Of a DNA stretch of 64,000 bases, positions 12,888 to 24,384 are shown piece after piece. Positions within the stretch are counted from its first letter, which is position 1; every line of letters begins with the position of its first letter. The notes under the pieces are model-generated. The model was given only the letters and a program-made list of their open reading frames with translations, had not been told where the DNA came from and did not search any database. This DNA is from Sinonovacula constricta (lineage: Eukaryota; Mollusca; Bivalvia; Cardiida; Solecurtidae), in the NCBI GenBank assembly GCA_007844125.1, contig CM017567.1, positions 6,932,821 to 6,996,820 on the forward strand. Direction: 5' to 3'. The position numbers were made by a program, and so were the translations under genes.

Positions 12888-14164
12888 ATGGCTCTGCGAC
12901 TCCGCTTGTTCACAGACAGGTACGAATCCCCTGTGTCGATCGAGAAATGTCTAGAGCCAGGTTTCGAATTAACTGATGTCATCACTCCACTTAAAGATTG
13001 CGATGCGTCACTGGACTGTGGTTTTGAAATTGATTCAAGACAATACAAGAGCCAAGACGCCACCTGCCGGAGACTGTTCCCAGCCAAGCGCAGATTCTGC
13101 TCGGAGCAGAGTGCAAAGTCCCCTCCCTCAAAGAAGTGTCGCTCTTCCGACAACACCGATGTAATCGGCGCTGTGGACCGACTCACTACTCAGCCGGACC
13201 TTGTTGCCGACGGATCCAGAACATACACTCTACCGACAATCGCCGATAAACACCGAGATCTCAAGGCCATCTCCGTAGAGACGATGGTTGATGTGCTCAA
13301 CGGAAAGTATGACGACACGATTGATAAGGTGACCGTCCTGGGCTGTAGATACCCGTATGAATTTGAAGGCGGTCATATAAAGGGAGCAGTGAACGTCTAC
13401 ACCAAGGACATCTGCCAGTCGCTGCTTCAAGCACCAGCATCAGACGGCAAACAACACGTCCTCATCTTCCATTGCGAGTTTTCTTCGGAACGAGGACCAA
13501 ACATGTAAGTATAGACATGTTACAAGTTTATCAGTTGTAATTCTGGTATATTATCGATAGCAATTAAGCACTTGTATGTATAATCATATCTTAAGTCCTT
13601 CTGTATATTGACAAACACAACTGCATCCCTTCATTTGATTTAATGTATTTTCTGTTTTTGCAGGTACCGATTTCTCCGAAGCCAAGATCGTGCGATGCAC
13701 AAAGACGAATATCCAAAGTTGAAGTATCCAGAAGTATACCTACTTCACGGCGGCTACAAGGATTTCTTCACTAAGCAAAAGGTGGGCATAGTTGCTTTAT
13801 TGTTAAATATTTCGAACGCATTTATTTTCCTTTATTAATACATTCTCAGAGCACAGACCTTGCAATCCAAATTAAAACGATGTCATAAAGGTAACTTTTA
13901 AGCCATACAAGAAAAGACGTAATTTGATATGCCAACTGGTTTACTGTCAAGTACCTCCATCAATTCAAAACATTGTCCTTACATTGGCCATATTCTTTCC
14001 AGACGTTGTGCGAGCCGCCATGCTACAAGCCCATGCTGCACGAAGATCACGTGTCGGACCTACGTCACTTCCGGGTCAAGTCTAAATCCTGGACGGCGGG
14101 AGATAAACAGATGTCCAGCAGACGTCAGAGGAGTCGGCTTGGGAGGCTGAGTCTCGAGTGTTAG
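12888..14164 (+). CDS. cdc25: Cdc25-type dual-specificity phosphatase, copy 1 (Asp-to-Gly variant)
   Basis: Three exons, 12,888-13,504, 13,664-13,781 and 14,003-14,164, join in frame to 298 codons ending in TAG; donors are GTAAGT and GTGGGC, acceptors TGCAG and TCCAG. Cdc25 enzymes remove inhibitory phosphates from Cdk-cyclin in the nucleus and trigger mitosis. The rhodanese-type catalytic domain starts near residue 115: [17 protein letters not shown], then the active loop [10 protein letters not shown] (Cys196, Arg202), then [21 protein letters not shown] and the C-terminal helix region. The N-terminal part is only about 110 residues, far shorter than in vertebrate Cdc25, with basic patches and one SPP site. 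Residue 152 (13,341-13,343, GGC) is Gly where copy 2 and the family have Asp (Asp383 of human CDC25A by my alignment). This copy may therefore be impaired. A polyadenylation signal AATAAA lies at 14,359. Confidence 0.9.
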
Positions 14165-14589
14165 ACAAAGACGAGATCACGTGACTTCTCGCCTGATAAC
14201 ATTCCCTTGTCAGGGGGCACGAAGTGTATGCTTGTGAAAATCAGCATGAATTTGTTCTGTTTTCGTAGACATATCTTCAAAGCTTTCTCTTCTTTTGTGC
14301 TATGTAACTATGTTCGTTTGTTTTACCTGTTAGTGATTTTGTTAGCCATATACAAAGGAATAAATTACGATAATTATTTGGCATGCGTTTGTCGTTTTGA
14401 TTCTTTATTTGTACTTCATAACAATCACAAACAAGAAAGATCCAGGATATGCGTCATCCAAGGCCCTGCGTTAAGCATGCGCTTGGAACATAACGATTGT
14501 ATTTGTTTTCTTGTTGATTTTTTGTGTTTTGCTACACCCACCTACACCATTATGGTCATGCTGACGACGCCCAGCTAACTGTTTATTGT

Positions 14590-14755
14590 TAGAAAGCCCA
14601 AAACTTATGTCTGGTTAGAACCAACGGCACACGGCAGGTTAGCTGGAAAACACTCCCAAATGCATTTCTCGCCCAGACCGGGACCCGAATCCTAGTGGTG
14701 AGCGGCTGAGAAGTAATACGTCGGCGACACTAACCGCTCGGTCAAGGGCGCCCTC
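14590..14755 (-). mobile_element. tRNA-derived SINE (family B) in unit 1
   Basis: On the minus strand a tRNA-like head starts near 14,755: a CGCCC acceptor half, A-box-like TGACCGAGCGGTTAGTG, B-box-like GATTCGGGTCC and a GGGCG closing half, about 85 nt long as in class II (Leu/Ser) tRNAs. A tail of about 80 bp follows ('ccgttggttctaacc'). It was duplicated along with the unit, since the same SINE is at 18,690-18,856. Confidence 0.7.
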
Positions 14756-15558
14756 ATTAAGAATAAGCTGCCATCTCCTGTTATTGGTCATGCTACACTA
14801 TTGTCCGCATAAATTTGTTATTCCATAAGAGGAGTTAATGGTTGTGCAAAGGTAGTATTGTTGGGTCTTTTGGGTGAGCTTTGAGAGTAGTTCGGAGAAA
14901 ATGTTTTATATCAGTTATTATTTTGACAGCGACGTTATTATTGTAATTAATTATTGGCTTAATTATTTTAAAGCCTTTCATATCTATCACACTTATTACC
15001 GTCAGTATGTTCAACTAATAACACATGTAATGCATTTATAAGTACTACACGTACGTATATTATTTATATAATGTTGTGGTTTATATAGCCTTTATACTTA
15101 GAGTGTTAATAACTCAAAATCAAATAGGAAATACATATAGGAAGTAAGATTTGATGATAAATATTGTATTTATAGTTAAAGCTCGTTCAACATAAACTCA
15201 AATATAAGCACAAAGCGACTTTGCCATGGCTGGCGCTTGGGATTATGACGAAGCGAAAACACGATCCGCACTTTAAATTTATTTAGATCATTGCGTCATC
15301 ATCAGAATAATCAGGGTACTGTTTATGGCGTATACACATGGCGTATATTACCGCGTGTGTACTTCAGAGATATATCATAATGTTGACTTTAGACTTGCTT
15401 AAATAGTTGAATTGTTTCTTTGATTCTTACATATTTAAATCTTCAGATAATACAATACTTTAAAAGAAGAGCATGTTCACATATACCGTAGTAATAAAAG
15501 GTTAAAATATGAGCTCCAAATTCATTGTTTCATTTAAAAATAAACCACGTGGCTTTAA

Positions 15559-16054
15559 AGGTGGTTAGTTTGCTTTTATCAAATGCATGTACAAATACCT
15601 GAAAGCTGTTTGGGAGTATTTGTGCATAATTATGCAGAAAATTGTACTTTTGACAAAGCAAATATGAATCTATACACTATTCTCAATTTAAAGACGACAC
15701 AATCTCGTTCAAAATAACACGCTTAAATCTTTTCAACTTTAGAAATAACCATGACATGGGATTTCGGCTAAAAATTACATCGACGTCAGAGCCGTCAGAT
15801 GATGACATATCCGGATGATGACATATCGTGATCTAAAAAGTAAGCGTTGACGTGGTTGTCTTAGTTTAATAATAGATGACTGTGCAGCGTGACTCGGATT
15901 GGAAATATTTGTTTGCAATGACGATTGGGGTATAATGCTTCACTTTCACATATGTGTACAACACCAATAAACAGCATTTCGCTTGATCTGTTCATGTAAC
16001 AATAATTTCTTTGGTTGTTGGAGGATTTTTCGTCCAAATTATCGGATACCACCT
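15559..16054. mobile_element. TTAA-flanked MITE, ~496 bp (unit 1 copy)
   Basis: The left end is TTAA followed by AGGTGGTTAGTTTGC. The right end reads, in reverse complement, AGGTGGTATCCGATAATTTG and is followed by GTAA, a one-base change from TTAA. It has no coding capacity. Internal sequence ('gcagcgtgactcggat', 'tttgcaatgacga') matches the element at 61,321-61,794. TTAA duplications are typical of the piggyBac and Kolobok groups; assignment to either is inference. Confidence 0.7.
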
Positions 16055-16735
16055 GTAAAGGCGCTTTCTGTCAATTTGCATACATGTATATCAAATACAT
16101 GTTTCTATATGTGATCCCTGGTTTTGGGGATTATGAATATACGTGTTGCATTAACTCGACCAAAAAGTATACGTAAAGACATTTTTTATGTAAAGCAAAT
16201 GTAAAACTATAGGAATAGTTAAATAGCTCTGTGTATTTATTCTTTCCAAATCTTTAAAAAAGCTCGATGGGTATTTCTGCTATAACAGACAATGATTTCA
16301 GAGCGGATTATATGGATGATGGTATGTGATTAAAATAGTAAAGGGTCACATTTCACTTAGTTGCAAAATGGGTAGTATGCAGCTTGGCTCTGATAGATCA
16401 GATGGTAAGGGTTGAGTTCATACTAAGAACATTATGATTTACGAAAAGAAAATTCAATCCATTTATTATTTGAACAATTTTTACATGAGATGCTTTTTTG
16501 CCAAACGTTTTTGTTTTAATTTTCATTCTGGTACAATATACTGCATGTTGATATGGCGACGAACTGCTTGTTGAAGTCATTGAAACTAGCTCGGCATTTA
16601 TTCCCGAAGTTCAGATAATGATCATAATTGCACGTTTTGTAAAACATGGTTCAAGTGATCAGATTAAAATCAACCAACAAGTTGTATCTCTGTCAGAAAA
16701 CACTATCAATACTATCAATCGATCCATCAATATTA

Positions 16736-16934
16736 ATTGGACAATCAAAAAGTTTAATTGCACAAGCTAACCAATCATTGCGCTCGCTTTAAGTAATCAG
16801 CCAATCAGCGACCAATTAACGAGATTGTCCGATTGTTCTCTCCATATACATGTCAGTATGGAGATGTCCTTCTCATGTCCCACCGTCTCAATAATCTCCA
16901 GGCTATGTAGCCTCCATCTACAGGATAAATAAAC
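16736..16934 (+). promoter_or_regulatory. CCAAT-box array and TATA-like box of Cdc25 copy 2
   Basis: Inverted CCAAT at 16,736, direct CCAAT at 16,771, 16,801 and 16,812, then a TATA-like GATAAATAAA about 60 bp before the start codon at 16,994. Spacings are identical to copy 1. Confidence 0.6.
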
Positions 16935-16993
16935 AGGCACCCCAACACTGATCATCATTCCAACAAACATTTATTCAACTATAACAAACTACA

Positions 16994-18269
16994 ATGACTC
17001 TGCGACTCCGCTTGTTCACAGACAGGTACGAATCCCCTGTGTCGATCGAGAAATGTCTAGAGCCAGGTTTCGAATTAACTGATGTGATCACTCCACTTAA
17101 AGATTGCGATGCGTCACTGGACTGTGGTTTTGAAATGGATTCAAGACAATACAAGAGCCAAGACGCCACCTGCCGGAGACTGTTCCCAGCCAAGCGCAGA
17201 TTCTGCTCGGAGCAGAGTGCACAGTCCCCTCCCTCCAAGAAGTGTCGCTCTTCCGACAACACCGATGTAATCGGCGCTGTGGACCGACTCACTACTCAGC
17301 CGGACCTTGTTGCCGACGGATCCAGAACATACACTCTACCGACAATCGCCGATAAACACCGAGATCTCAAGGCCATCTCCGTAGAGACGATGGTTGATGT
17401 GCTCAACGGAAAGTATGACGACACGATTGATAAGGTGACCGTCCTGGACTGTAGATACCCGTATGAATTTGAAGGCGGTCATATAAAGGGAGCAGTGAAC
17501 GTCTACACCAAGGACATCTGCCAGTCGCTGCTTCAAGCACCAGCATCAGACGGCAAACAACACGTCCTCATCTTCCATTGCGAGTTTTCTTCGGAACGAG
17601 GACCAAACATGTAAGTATAGACATGTTACAAGTTTATCAGTTGTAATTCTGGTATATTATCGATAGCAATTAAGCACTTGTATGTATAATCATATCTTAA
17701 GTCCTCCTGTATATTGACAAACACAACTGCATCCCTTCATTTAATCCAATGTATTTTCTGTTTTTGCAGGTACCGATTTCTCCGAAGCCAAGATCGTGCG
17801 ATGCACAAGGACGAATATCCAAAGTTGAAGTATCCAGAAGTATACCTACTTCACGGCGGCTACAAGGATTTCTTCACTAAGCAAAAGGTGGCCATAGTTG
17901 CTTTATTGTTATTATTTCAACGCGTGTATTTTCCTTTATCAATATATTCTCAGAGCACAGACCTTGTAATCCAAATTAAAACGATGTCAAAAAGATAACT
18001 TTTAAGCCATACAAGAAAAGACGTAATTTGATATGCCAACTGGTTTACTGTCAAGTACCTCCGTCAATTAAAAACATTGTCCTTTTTATTGGCCATATTC
18101 TTTCCAGACGTTGTGCGAGCCGCCAAGCTACAAGCCCATGCTGCACGAAGATCACGTGTCGGACCTACGTCACTTCCGGGTCAAGTCAAAATCCTGGACG
18201 GCGGGAGATAAACAGATGTCCAGCAGACGTCAGAGGAGTCGGCTCGGGAGGCTGAGTCTCGAGTGTTAA
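16994..18269 (+). CDS. cdc25: Cdc25-type dual-specificity phosphatase, copy 2
   Basis: Exons 16,994-17,610, 17,770-17,887 and 18,108-18,269 join to 298 codons ending in TAA. The architecture equals copy 1: a short N-terminal region of about 110 residues, then the Cdc25 rhodanese fold with [17 protein letters not shown] and the CX5R loop [10 protein letters not shown]. The conserved Asp152 is present here, so all recognisable catalytic-domain residues are intact and this is the best candidate for a working enzyme. Differences from copy 1 include Ala2Thr, Ile to Met near residue 50, Lys to Gln near residue 84, Gly152Asp and a Cys to Ser change in exon 3. Introns of 159 and 220 bp match copy 1 in position and phase. 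AATAAA lies at 18,464. Confidence 0.92.
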
Positions 18270-18689
18270 GCAAAGACGAGATCACGTGACTTCTCGCCTG
18301 ATAACTTTCCCTTGTCAGAAGGGACGAAGTGTATGCTTGTGAAAATCAGCATAATTTTGTTCTGTTTTCGGAGACATACCTTCAAAGCTTTCTCTTCTTT
18401 TGTGCTATGTAACTATGTTCGTTTGTTTTAACTGTTAGTGATTTTGTTAGCCATATACAAAGGAATAAATTACGATAATTATTTGGCATGCGTTTGTCGT
18501 TTTGATTCTTTATTTGTACTTCATAACAATCACAAACAAGAAAGATCCAAGATATGCGTCATCCAAGGCCCTTTGTAAAGCATGCGCTTGGTACATAACG
18601 ATTGTCTTTGTTTTCTTGTTGATTTTTTGTGTTTTGCTACACCCACCTACACCATTTTGGTCATGTTGACGACGCCCAGCTAACTGTTG

Positions 18690-18856
18690 TTAGAAAGCCC
18701 AAAACTTATGTCTGGTTAGAACCAACGGCACACGGCATGTCAGCTGGAAAACATTCCCAAATGCATTTCTCGCCCAGACCGGGACTCGAATCCTAGCGGT
18801 GAGGGGCTAAGAAGTAATACGTCGGCGACACTAACCGCTCGGTCAAGGGCGCCCTC
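18690..18856 (-). mobile_element. tRNA-derived SINE (family B) in unit 2
   Basis: The duplicate of the SINE at 14,590-14,755, in the same position relative to the phosphatase gene. It therefore came with the unit duplication and is not an independent insertion. Confidence 0.7.
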
Positions 18857-19660
18857 ATTAAGAATAAGATAAATGAGACAGCTGCCATCTCCTGTTATTG
18901 GTCATGCTACACTATTGTCCGCATAAATTTTTTATTCCCTAAGAGGAGTTAATGATCGTGCAAAAGTAGTATTGTTGCGTCTTTTGGGTGAGCTTTGAGA
19001 GTAGTTCGGAGAAAATGTTTTATATCAGTTATTATTTTGCCAGTGACGTTATTATTGTAATTAATTATTGGCTTAATATTTAAAAGCATTTCATATCTAT
19101 CACACTTATAACCGTCAATATGTTTAAGTAACAACACATGTAAGGCATTTATAAGAATACACGTACGTTTATTATTTACATAATGTTGTGGTTTATATAG
19201 TCTTTATACTTAGAGTGTTATAACTCAAACTCAAATAGGAAATACATATATGAAGAAAGTTTCGATGATAAATATTGTATTTATAGATAAACTCGTTCAA
19301 CATAAACTCAATATAAGCACAAAGCGACTTTGTCATGGCTGGCGCTTGGGATTATGACAAAGCGAAAACACGATCCGCACTTTAAATTTATTTAGATCAT
19401 TGCGTCATCATCAGGATAATCAGGGTACTGTTTGTGGCGTATACACAAGGCGTATTTTACCGCGTGCGTACTTCAGAGATATATCAGGATGTTGACTTTA
19501 GATTTACTTAAATAATGTAATTGTTTGATTTTTACATATTTAAATCTTCAGATAATACAATCTTTTAAAAGAAGAGCATGTTCACATATACCTTAGTAAT
19601 AAAAGGTTAAAATGAGCTCCAAATTCATTGTTTCATTTAAAAATAAACCACGGGCTTTAA

Positions 19661-20159
19661 AGGAGGTAGCCGTTAGTTTGCTTTTATCAAATGCATGTAC
19701 AAATATCTGACAGCTGTTTGGGAGTATTTGTGCATAATTATGCAGAAATTTGTACTTTTGACAAAGCAAATACGAATTTATACACTATCTCAATTTTAAG
19801 ACGACACAACTCGTTCAAAATAACACGTTTAAATCTTTTCAACTTTAAAAATAACCATGACTGGGATTTCTGCTAAAAATTACATCGACGCCAGAGCAGT
19901 CAGATGATGACATATCCGGATGATGACATATCGTGATCTGAAAAGTAAGCGTTTACGTGGTTCTCTTAGTTTAATAATAGATTACTGTGCAGCGTGACTC
20001 GGATAGGAAATATTGGTTTGCAATGACGATTGGGGTATAATGCTTCACTTTCACATATGTGTACAACACCAATAAACAGCATTTCGCTTGATGTGTTCAT
20101 GTAACAATAATTTCTTTGGTTGTTGGAGGATTTTTCGTCCAAATAATCGGTTACCACCT
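19661..20159. mobile_element. TTAA-flanked MITE, 499 bp (unit 2 copy)
   Basis: Perfect TTAA on both sides (19,657-19,660 and 20,160-20,163). The ends are AGGAGGTAGCCGTTAGTTTG and, in reverse complement, AGGTGGTAACCGATTATTTG. It is orthologous to the unit 1 copy by position; unit 1 has lost about 7 bases from its left end and one TTAA base. Confidence 0.75.
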
Positions 20160-20839
20160 TTAAAGGCGCTTTCTGTCAATTTGCATACATGTATATCAAA
20201 TACATGTTTCTATATGTTATCCCTGGGTTTGGGGATTATGAATATACGTGTTGCATAAACTCGACCAAAAAGGATAAGTAAAGACATTTTTTAAGTAAGC
20301 AAATGAAAAACTGTAGGAATGGTTAAATAGCTCTGCGTGTTTATTCTTTCCAAATCTTTTAAAAAGCTCGATGGGTATGTCTGCTATAACAGACAATGAT
20401 TTCAGAGAGGATTAAATGGATAATGGTATGTGATTAAAATAGTAAAGGGTCACATTTTACTTAGTTGCAAAATGGGTAGTATGCAGCTTGGCTCTGATAG
20501 ATCAGATGGTAAGTGTTGAGTTCATACTAAGAACATTATGATTTACGAAAAGAAAATTCAATCCATTTATTATTTGAACAATTTTTACATGAGATGCTTT
20601 TTTGCCAAACGTTTTTGTTTTAATTTTCATTCTGGTACAATATACTGCATGTTGATATGGCGACGAACTGCTTGTTGAAGTCATTGAAACTAGCTCGGCG
20701 TTTATTCCCGAAGTTCAGATAATGATCATAATTGCACGTTTTGTAAAACATGGTTCAAGTGATCAGATTAAAATCAACCAACAAGTTGTATCTCTGTCAG
20801 AAAACACTATCAATACTATCAATCGATCCATCAATATTA

Positions 20840-21037
20840 ATTGGACAATCAAAAAGTTTAATTGCACAAGCTAACCAATCATTGCGCTCGCTTTAAGTAA
20901 TCAGCCAATCAGCGACCAATTAACGAGATTGTCCGATTGTTCTCTCCATATACATGTCAGTATGGAGATGTCCTTCTCATGTCCCACATTCTCAATAATC
21001 TCCAGTCTGTGTAGCCTCCATCTACAGGATAAATAAA
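20840..21037 (+). promoter_or_regulatory. CCAAT-box array retained in front of the Cdc25 pseudogene
   Basis: Inverted CCAAT at 20,840 and direct CCAAT at 20,875, 20,905 and 20,916, with the same 35/30/11-bp spacing as the intact units and a TATA-like box downstream. The promoter could still fire in front of a dead gene. Confidence 0.55.
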
Positions 21038-21097
21038 CAGGCACCCCAACACTGATCATCATTCCAACAAACATTTATTCAACTATAACAAACTACA

Positions 21098-21579
21098 ATG
21101 GCTCTGCGACTCCGCTTGTTCACAGACAGGTACGAATCCCCTGTCTAGAGCCGGAGACTGTTCCAAGCCAAACAAAGTTTCTGCTCCGAACAGAAAACAC
21201 AGTCCACTCCCTATAGTCGTCGGATCCAGAAACAACACTTTACCGACAATCGCCGATATACACGAGGACCACAAGTCCATCTCCGTAAAGACGATGGTTG
21301 GTGTGCGTAATTAAAACGATGTCATAAAGCTAATTTTTAAGCCATGCAAGAAAGACGTAATTTGATATGCCAATTGTTTTACTGTCAACTACCTCCATCA
21401 ATTGAAAATGTTGTCATTATATTGGCCATGTTCTTTTCAGACATGATATGCCATGCTACAAGCCCATGATGCACGAAGATTACGTGTCAGACCTACGTCA
21501 CTTTCGTGTAATGTCTAAATCCGGGAAAAACAGATGTCTAGTAGCAGACGTCAGTGGAGTTGGCTCGGGAGGCTTTTAG
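21098..21579 (+). pseudogene. cdc25: Cdc25 copy 3, deleted pseudogene
   Basis: The start region (21,098 on) matches copies 1 and 2 for 15 codons, then a deletion brings in a TAG at codon 17 (21,146-21,148). Further deletions remove most of the N-terminal half. The matching sequence ends at 'gatggttggtgtgc' and resumes inside intron 2, so the catalytic CX5R loop and exon 2 are gone. A recognisable exon 3 with indels runs from about 21,441 to a TAG at 21,577-21,579. No phosphatase can be made. Confidence 0.9.
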
Positions 21580-21706
21580 ACAAACACGAGATAACGAGAC
21601 TTCTTGCCTGCTAACTGACCCTTGTTAGATGGTACGATTTGTATGCTTTGTGAAAATCAGAAGTAGTATTTTCTTATACGTGGTTTTGAAAGTTGTTGTT
21701 GTTTTG

Positions 21707-21710
<4 letters not shown>

Positions 21711-21796
<86 letters not shown>

Positions 21797-21806
21797 ATGC
21801 GTGTGT
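21711..21806. repeat. GT then GCGT compound microsatellite
   Basis: About 17 GT dinucleotides followed by about 14 GCGT units. It lies in the 3' part of the broken third unit, where units 1 and 2 have no such repeat. Cys-Val or Thr-His-Ala-Arg frames across it are artefacts. Confidence 0.9.
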
Positions 21807-22868
21807 GCTATGTCACTATGTTTTGTTAGCCATATACAAAGAAAAAAATAAGTGTTAGTAATGCCTTTGTCATTTTGTATCTTTACTTTCCTTATTATAT
21901 TACAACAATCACAAACAAGAAAAAAACATCTATATTTGAATTCCAATGCGCATAAGAATGTTTCGCCCTTGAACAAGAACTTTGCCTTTGTTTGCTTTTT
22001 TTTGTGTGTGTTTAGTTACCGACACAATTATGGTGATATTGGCGGCGTTCAGCTAATTATACACATATTTTGTGACTGCATGGCGGCATTAACACCTGCA
22101 TACGCTGTTTGTTTAAAAGGCCTCGTCAAACAGCTGCGTTTACTTCTTAATTATTATTAAAGTCTCTTAAAATTAATCACAACCAACATTTACATAACCT
22201 TTTAGTGTTTTAATTAATGATAAGAAGTTCTCTATTAATAAAACATGATTGTCTCATTTTTCCTATCTGCCCATTCATACACTAGCCATGAATATTTATG
22301 ATCATTTATCATTTACTGCATAACATGTATGATAGTTGCTTGTAACAGAGTAATTACTGCACAGGTTCATAAATATATAAGTATATGCCCAAAAAATTCC
22401 TTAATCAATATTGTAAAGTAAAACATGCTTTGCTATTGATAGGTGTAAGTGTAATTCTATGAAGTACTAGGAAAATGAAAAGCATGTTAAAACACTACAA
22501 ATTATAATACTGTACATAATTTCAATCATGTTGAACGCATAACATCACCATTTCTGTTATTTAATACCAATAGGCATATCGTTTTGTTTCTTCTTTTGTC
22601 AAATTTCATAGAAAATCACAGACTTTTTTAATCATACTTTTCACAACTACTACCTCAAGATCTTACTTTCACTGCAAGACTCGTACAATATTTATCAATT
22701 TTTAAGCAAAAATAGAGATACTTTACTTATAAGGTTTTCTTATCTATTATTGTTTTCTCTTTATCAGTATATGTTGTATAATGAAAATGTGTAACAACTG
22801 TTCTACGACAATTTCATTTGCTATGTCATCATGTAACCTTTGTGTTTAGAAACTATATTATCCTGTGT

Positions 22869-22925
22869 GTCCCCCATCCACCCCCCACCCCCCCCCCCCC
22901 ACCCCCCCCCCCACCCCCACCCCAC
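22869..22925. repeat. C-rich low-complexity tract
   Basis: Runs of C broken by single A or T residues. The proline-rich frame across it is not a gene. Confidence 0.9.
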
Positions 22926-23217
22926 ACAAACCTCCCTACTAACAAAATATCCCTACTTCCATTAACATTCACCTCTATTCCAGAATTTCACTTGTTTGAC
23001 CGAACTTAACATAGTAATATATAAAACAAATTGTACAGATCCTCATTTTGTACATGTATGTACATGAGTGTTAATAAAGTATTTGTCTGTCTGTCTGTCT
23101 TACTGCCTGCTACTCATTTAATACCAATTTACTGTGGCAAGCTTGGTTCTTTTCTCTGAAACTAGTGTTACAGAACAGCTGCAATTTCCTGTGAATGCTT
23201 GCTACAATAAATTGGTC

Positions 23218-23241
23218 CAAACTTTCGGATACCACATTTAA
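23218..23241 (-). repeat. Solitary end of the TTAA-flanked MITE family
   Basis: Read on the minus strand, TTAA is followed by ATGTGGTATCCGAAAGTTTG, matching the family ends at 61,321 and 7,896. The other end was not found nearby. Confidence 0.45.
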
Positions 23242-24384
23242 ACCTTTCTGAAATTGCAAAGGGAGCAATTTCTTAACATATAATAAGTAATGCTGACACT
23301 TCATTACCAATAATGTATGTTTATATCTATTTCATTTACGTCAAAAGTGTATATTTCACCCAACTATTGTGACGTATTTTAGGCAAGTTGGGTAACTGTA
23401 ACATATCGTATTACAAAAATGGCTTACATTAGTACCAAATACTATAAGGTGAAATGCGAGGGATAAACAAAACCAACTCTCACTTACCTTAGTACTTAGT
23501 CCGTCAATCTTTGGCTCTAAAGGCTGATTTTATGGTTCATTTGCGCAGTACAGAATTATGCCAGATTTGAATACCGACAATGCGTTTGGCATCCAAATGT
23601 CCTGAATGGTCCCAATGACTCAACCTTTCATCGTTTTGTTATATTATGTTATCAGTGTTGCGTTTTATCCTTCTAGTTATCAGCAAAATTATATTTATGG
23701 TGCTCCGGTGACTGAACAGGTTAAAACATCAAACACCCAATGCTGTAAATTGTTCCATAGGAAATTGTAGAATAATATTTTTTAGAAAAAAAATACAAAC
23801 ATCAAAAGCTGTGTGAAAACAATATGGATACGGTTTATCAGAACATTTACTTCAGGTCCCGATTTCATTAATGTTAAAGTGTTCTTAATGAATTACCCTC
23901 CACTGGATAAATTGTCTTTGTTGAATCAGAGAGCGAATTCCTTCTGCAACAGCTAAATATCCGCTCCATATCACTTGGCAAAAATATCACAATCTAATTT
24001 TGTGTAAAACTTTTTTCCAAACGTGATGACACTGTGTGAACAAACAAGTCCTGTACAAATGAAAACACACAATCACTTTTTCAACGTTAGTTAAAATTCA
24101 GCTTCATTTGCACCTTACATGTTCACAACACAAACTTCAGCTTTTGCAGACGACACTTTTTGTGTAAATTTCGAGCTTCTTGCACCTTGTAATGACGTCA
24201 TGTCGCCGTATTCGGCCCTTGCCATTTCGGTAATAAAAGATTCGGAACAAACATAAAAGACCAATAATTAAAAGTGAAGTACTGGTTGTACCCATTTATG
24301 CTCTTTGGATTATTGCGATAAGATATTTTAGGCGTTTTTGCTTGTTTATTGGTCATAAAATCTAAAACATCGGTAAAAATATTT

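Larger units (their letters stand above)
12472..16577 (+). repeat. Tandem unit 1 (~4.1 kb) carrying Cdc25 copy 1
   Basis: A 4,106-bp unit that begins at 'cattaaaactagctcgg', a sequence that returns at 16,578 and 20,682. It holds a CCAAT-box promoter, the three-exon phosphatase gene, a 3' region with a minus-strand SINE (14,590-14,755), a TTAA-type MITE (15,559-16,054) and about 500 bp of spacer. Similarity to unit 2 is near-identical in exons and still high in the spacer, so the duplication is fairly recent. Confidence 0.9.
16578..20681 (+). repeat. Tandem unit 2 (~4.1 kb) carrying Cdc25 copy 2
   Basis: A unit of 4,104 bp, collinear with unit 1 throughout: promoter, phosphatase gene, SINE at 18,690-18,856, MITE at 19,661-20,159 and spacer. 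Differences are mostly single substitutions and indels of 1-20 bp in noncoding parts, for example an extra 'gataaatgagacagctg' type insertion near 18,868. Confidence 0.9.
20682..22075 (+). repeat. Tandem unit 3, truncated and internally deleted
   Basis: It starts at the same boundary sequence as units 1 and 2 and keeps the promoter region almost unchanged, but the gene body is broken and the 3' part is interrupted by a GT/GCGT microsatellite. Similarity fades near 'ggcggcgttcagctaatta' (about 22,040-22,060), which matches 'gacgacgcccagctaactg' of unit 1. The SINE, MITE and spacer of the other units are absent. Confidence 0.8.
22076..24384. other. Intergenic stretch between the Cdc25 array and a LINE fragment
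   Basis: No gene is recognisable. It holds a C-rich low-complexity tract at 22,869-22,925, a possible LINE or SINE tail near 23,040-23,100 ending in 'aataaagtatttg' plus CTGT repeats, and one end of the TTAA MITE family at 23,218-23,241. The rest is AT-rich sequence without visible structure. Confidence 0.55.

Noticed and set aside
12869..13186. Minus-strand 105-codon frame over Cdc25 exon 1, repeated at 16,975-17,292
   Set aside because: A shadow of the real exon; its conservation between copies simply follows the duplicated coding strand.
15861..16052. 63-codon minus-strand frame conserved at 19,966-20,157
   Set aside because: It lies inside the duplicated TTAA-type MITE and contains no known domain; conservation reflects unit duplication.
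21674..21976. 100-codon minus-strand frame with Thr-His-Ala-Arg repeats, and the similar frames at 7,466-7,728
   Set aside because: Products of GT/GCGT microsatellites with no conserved flanks.
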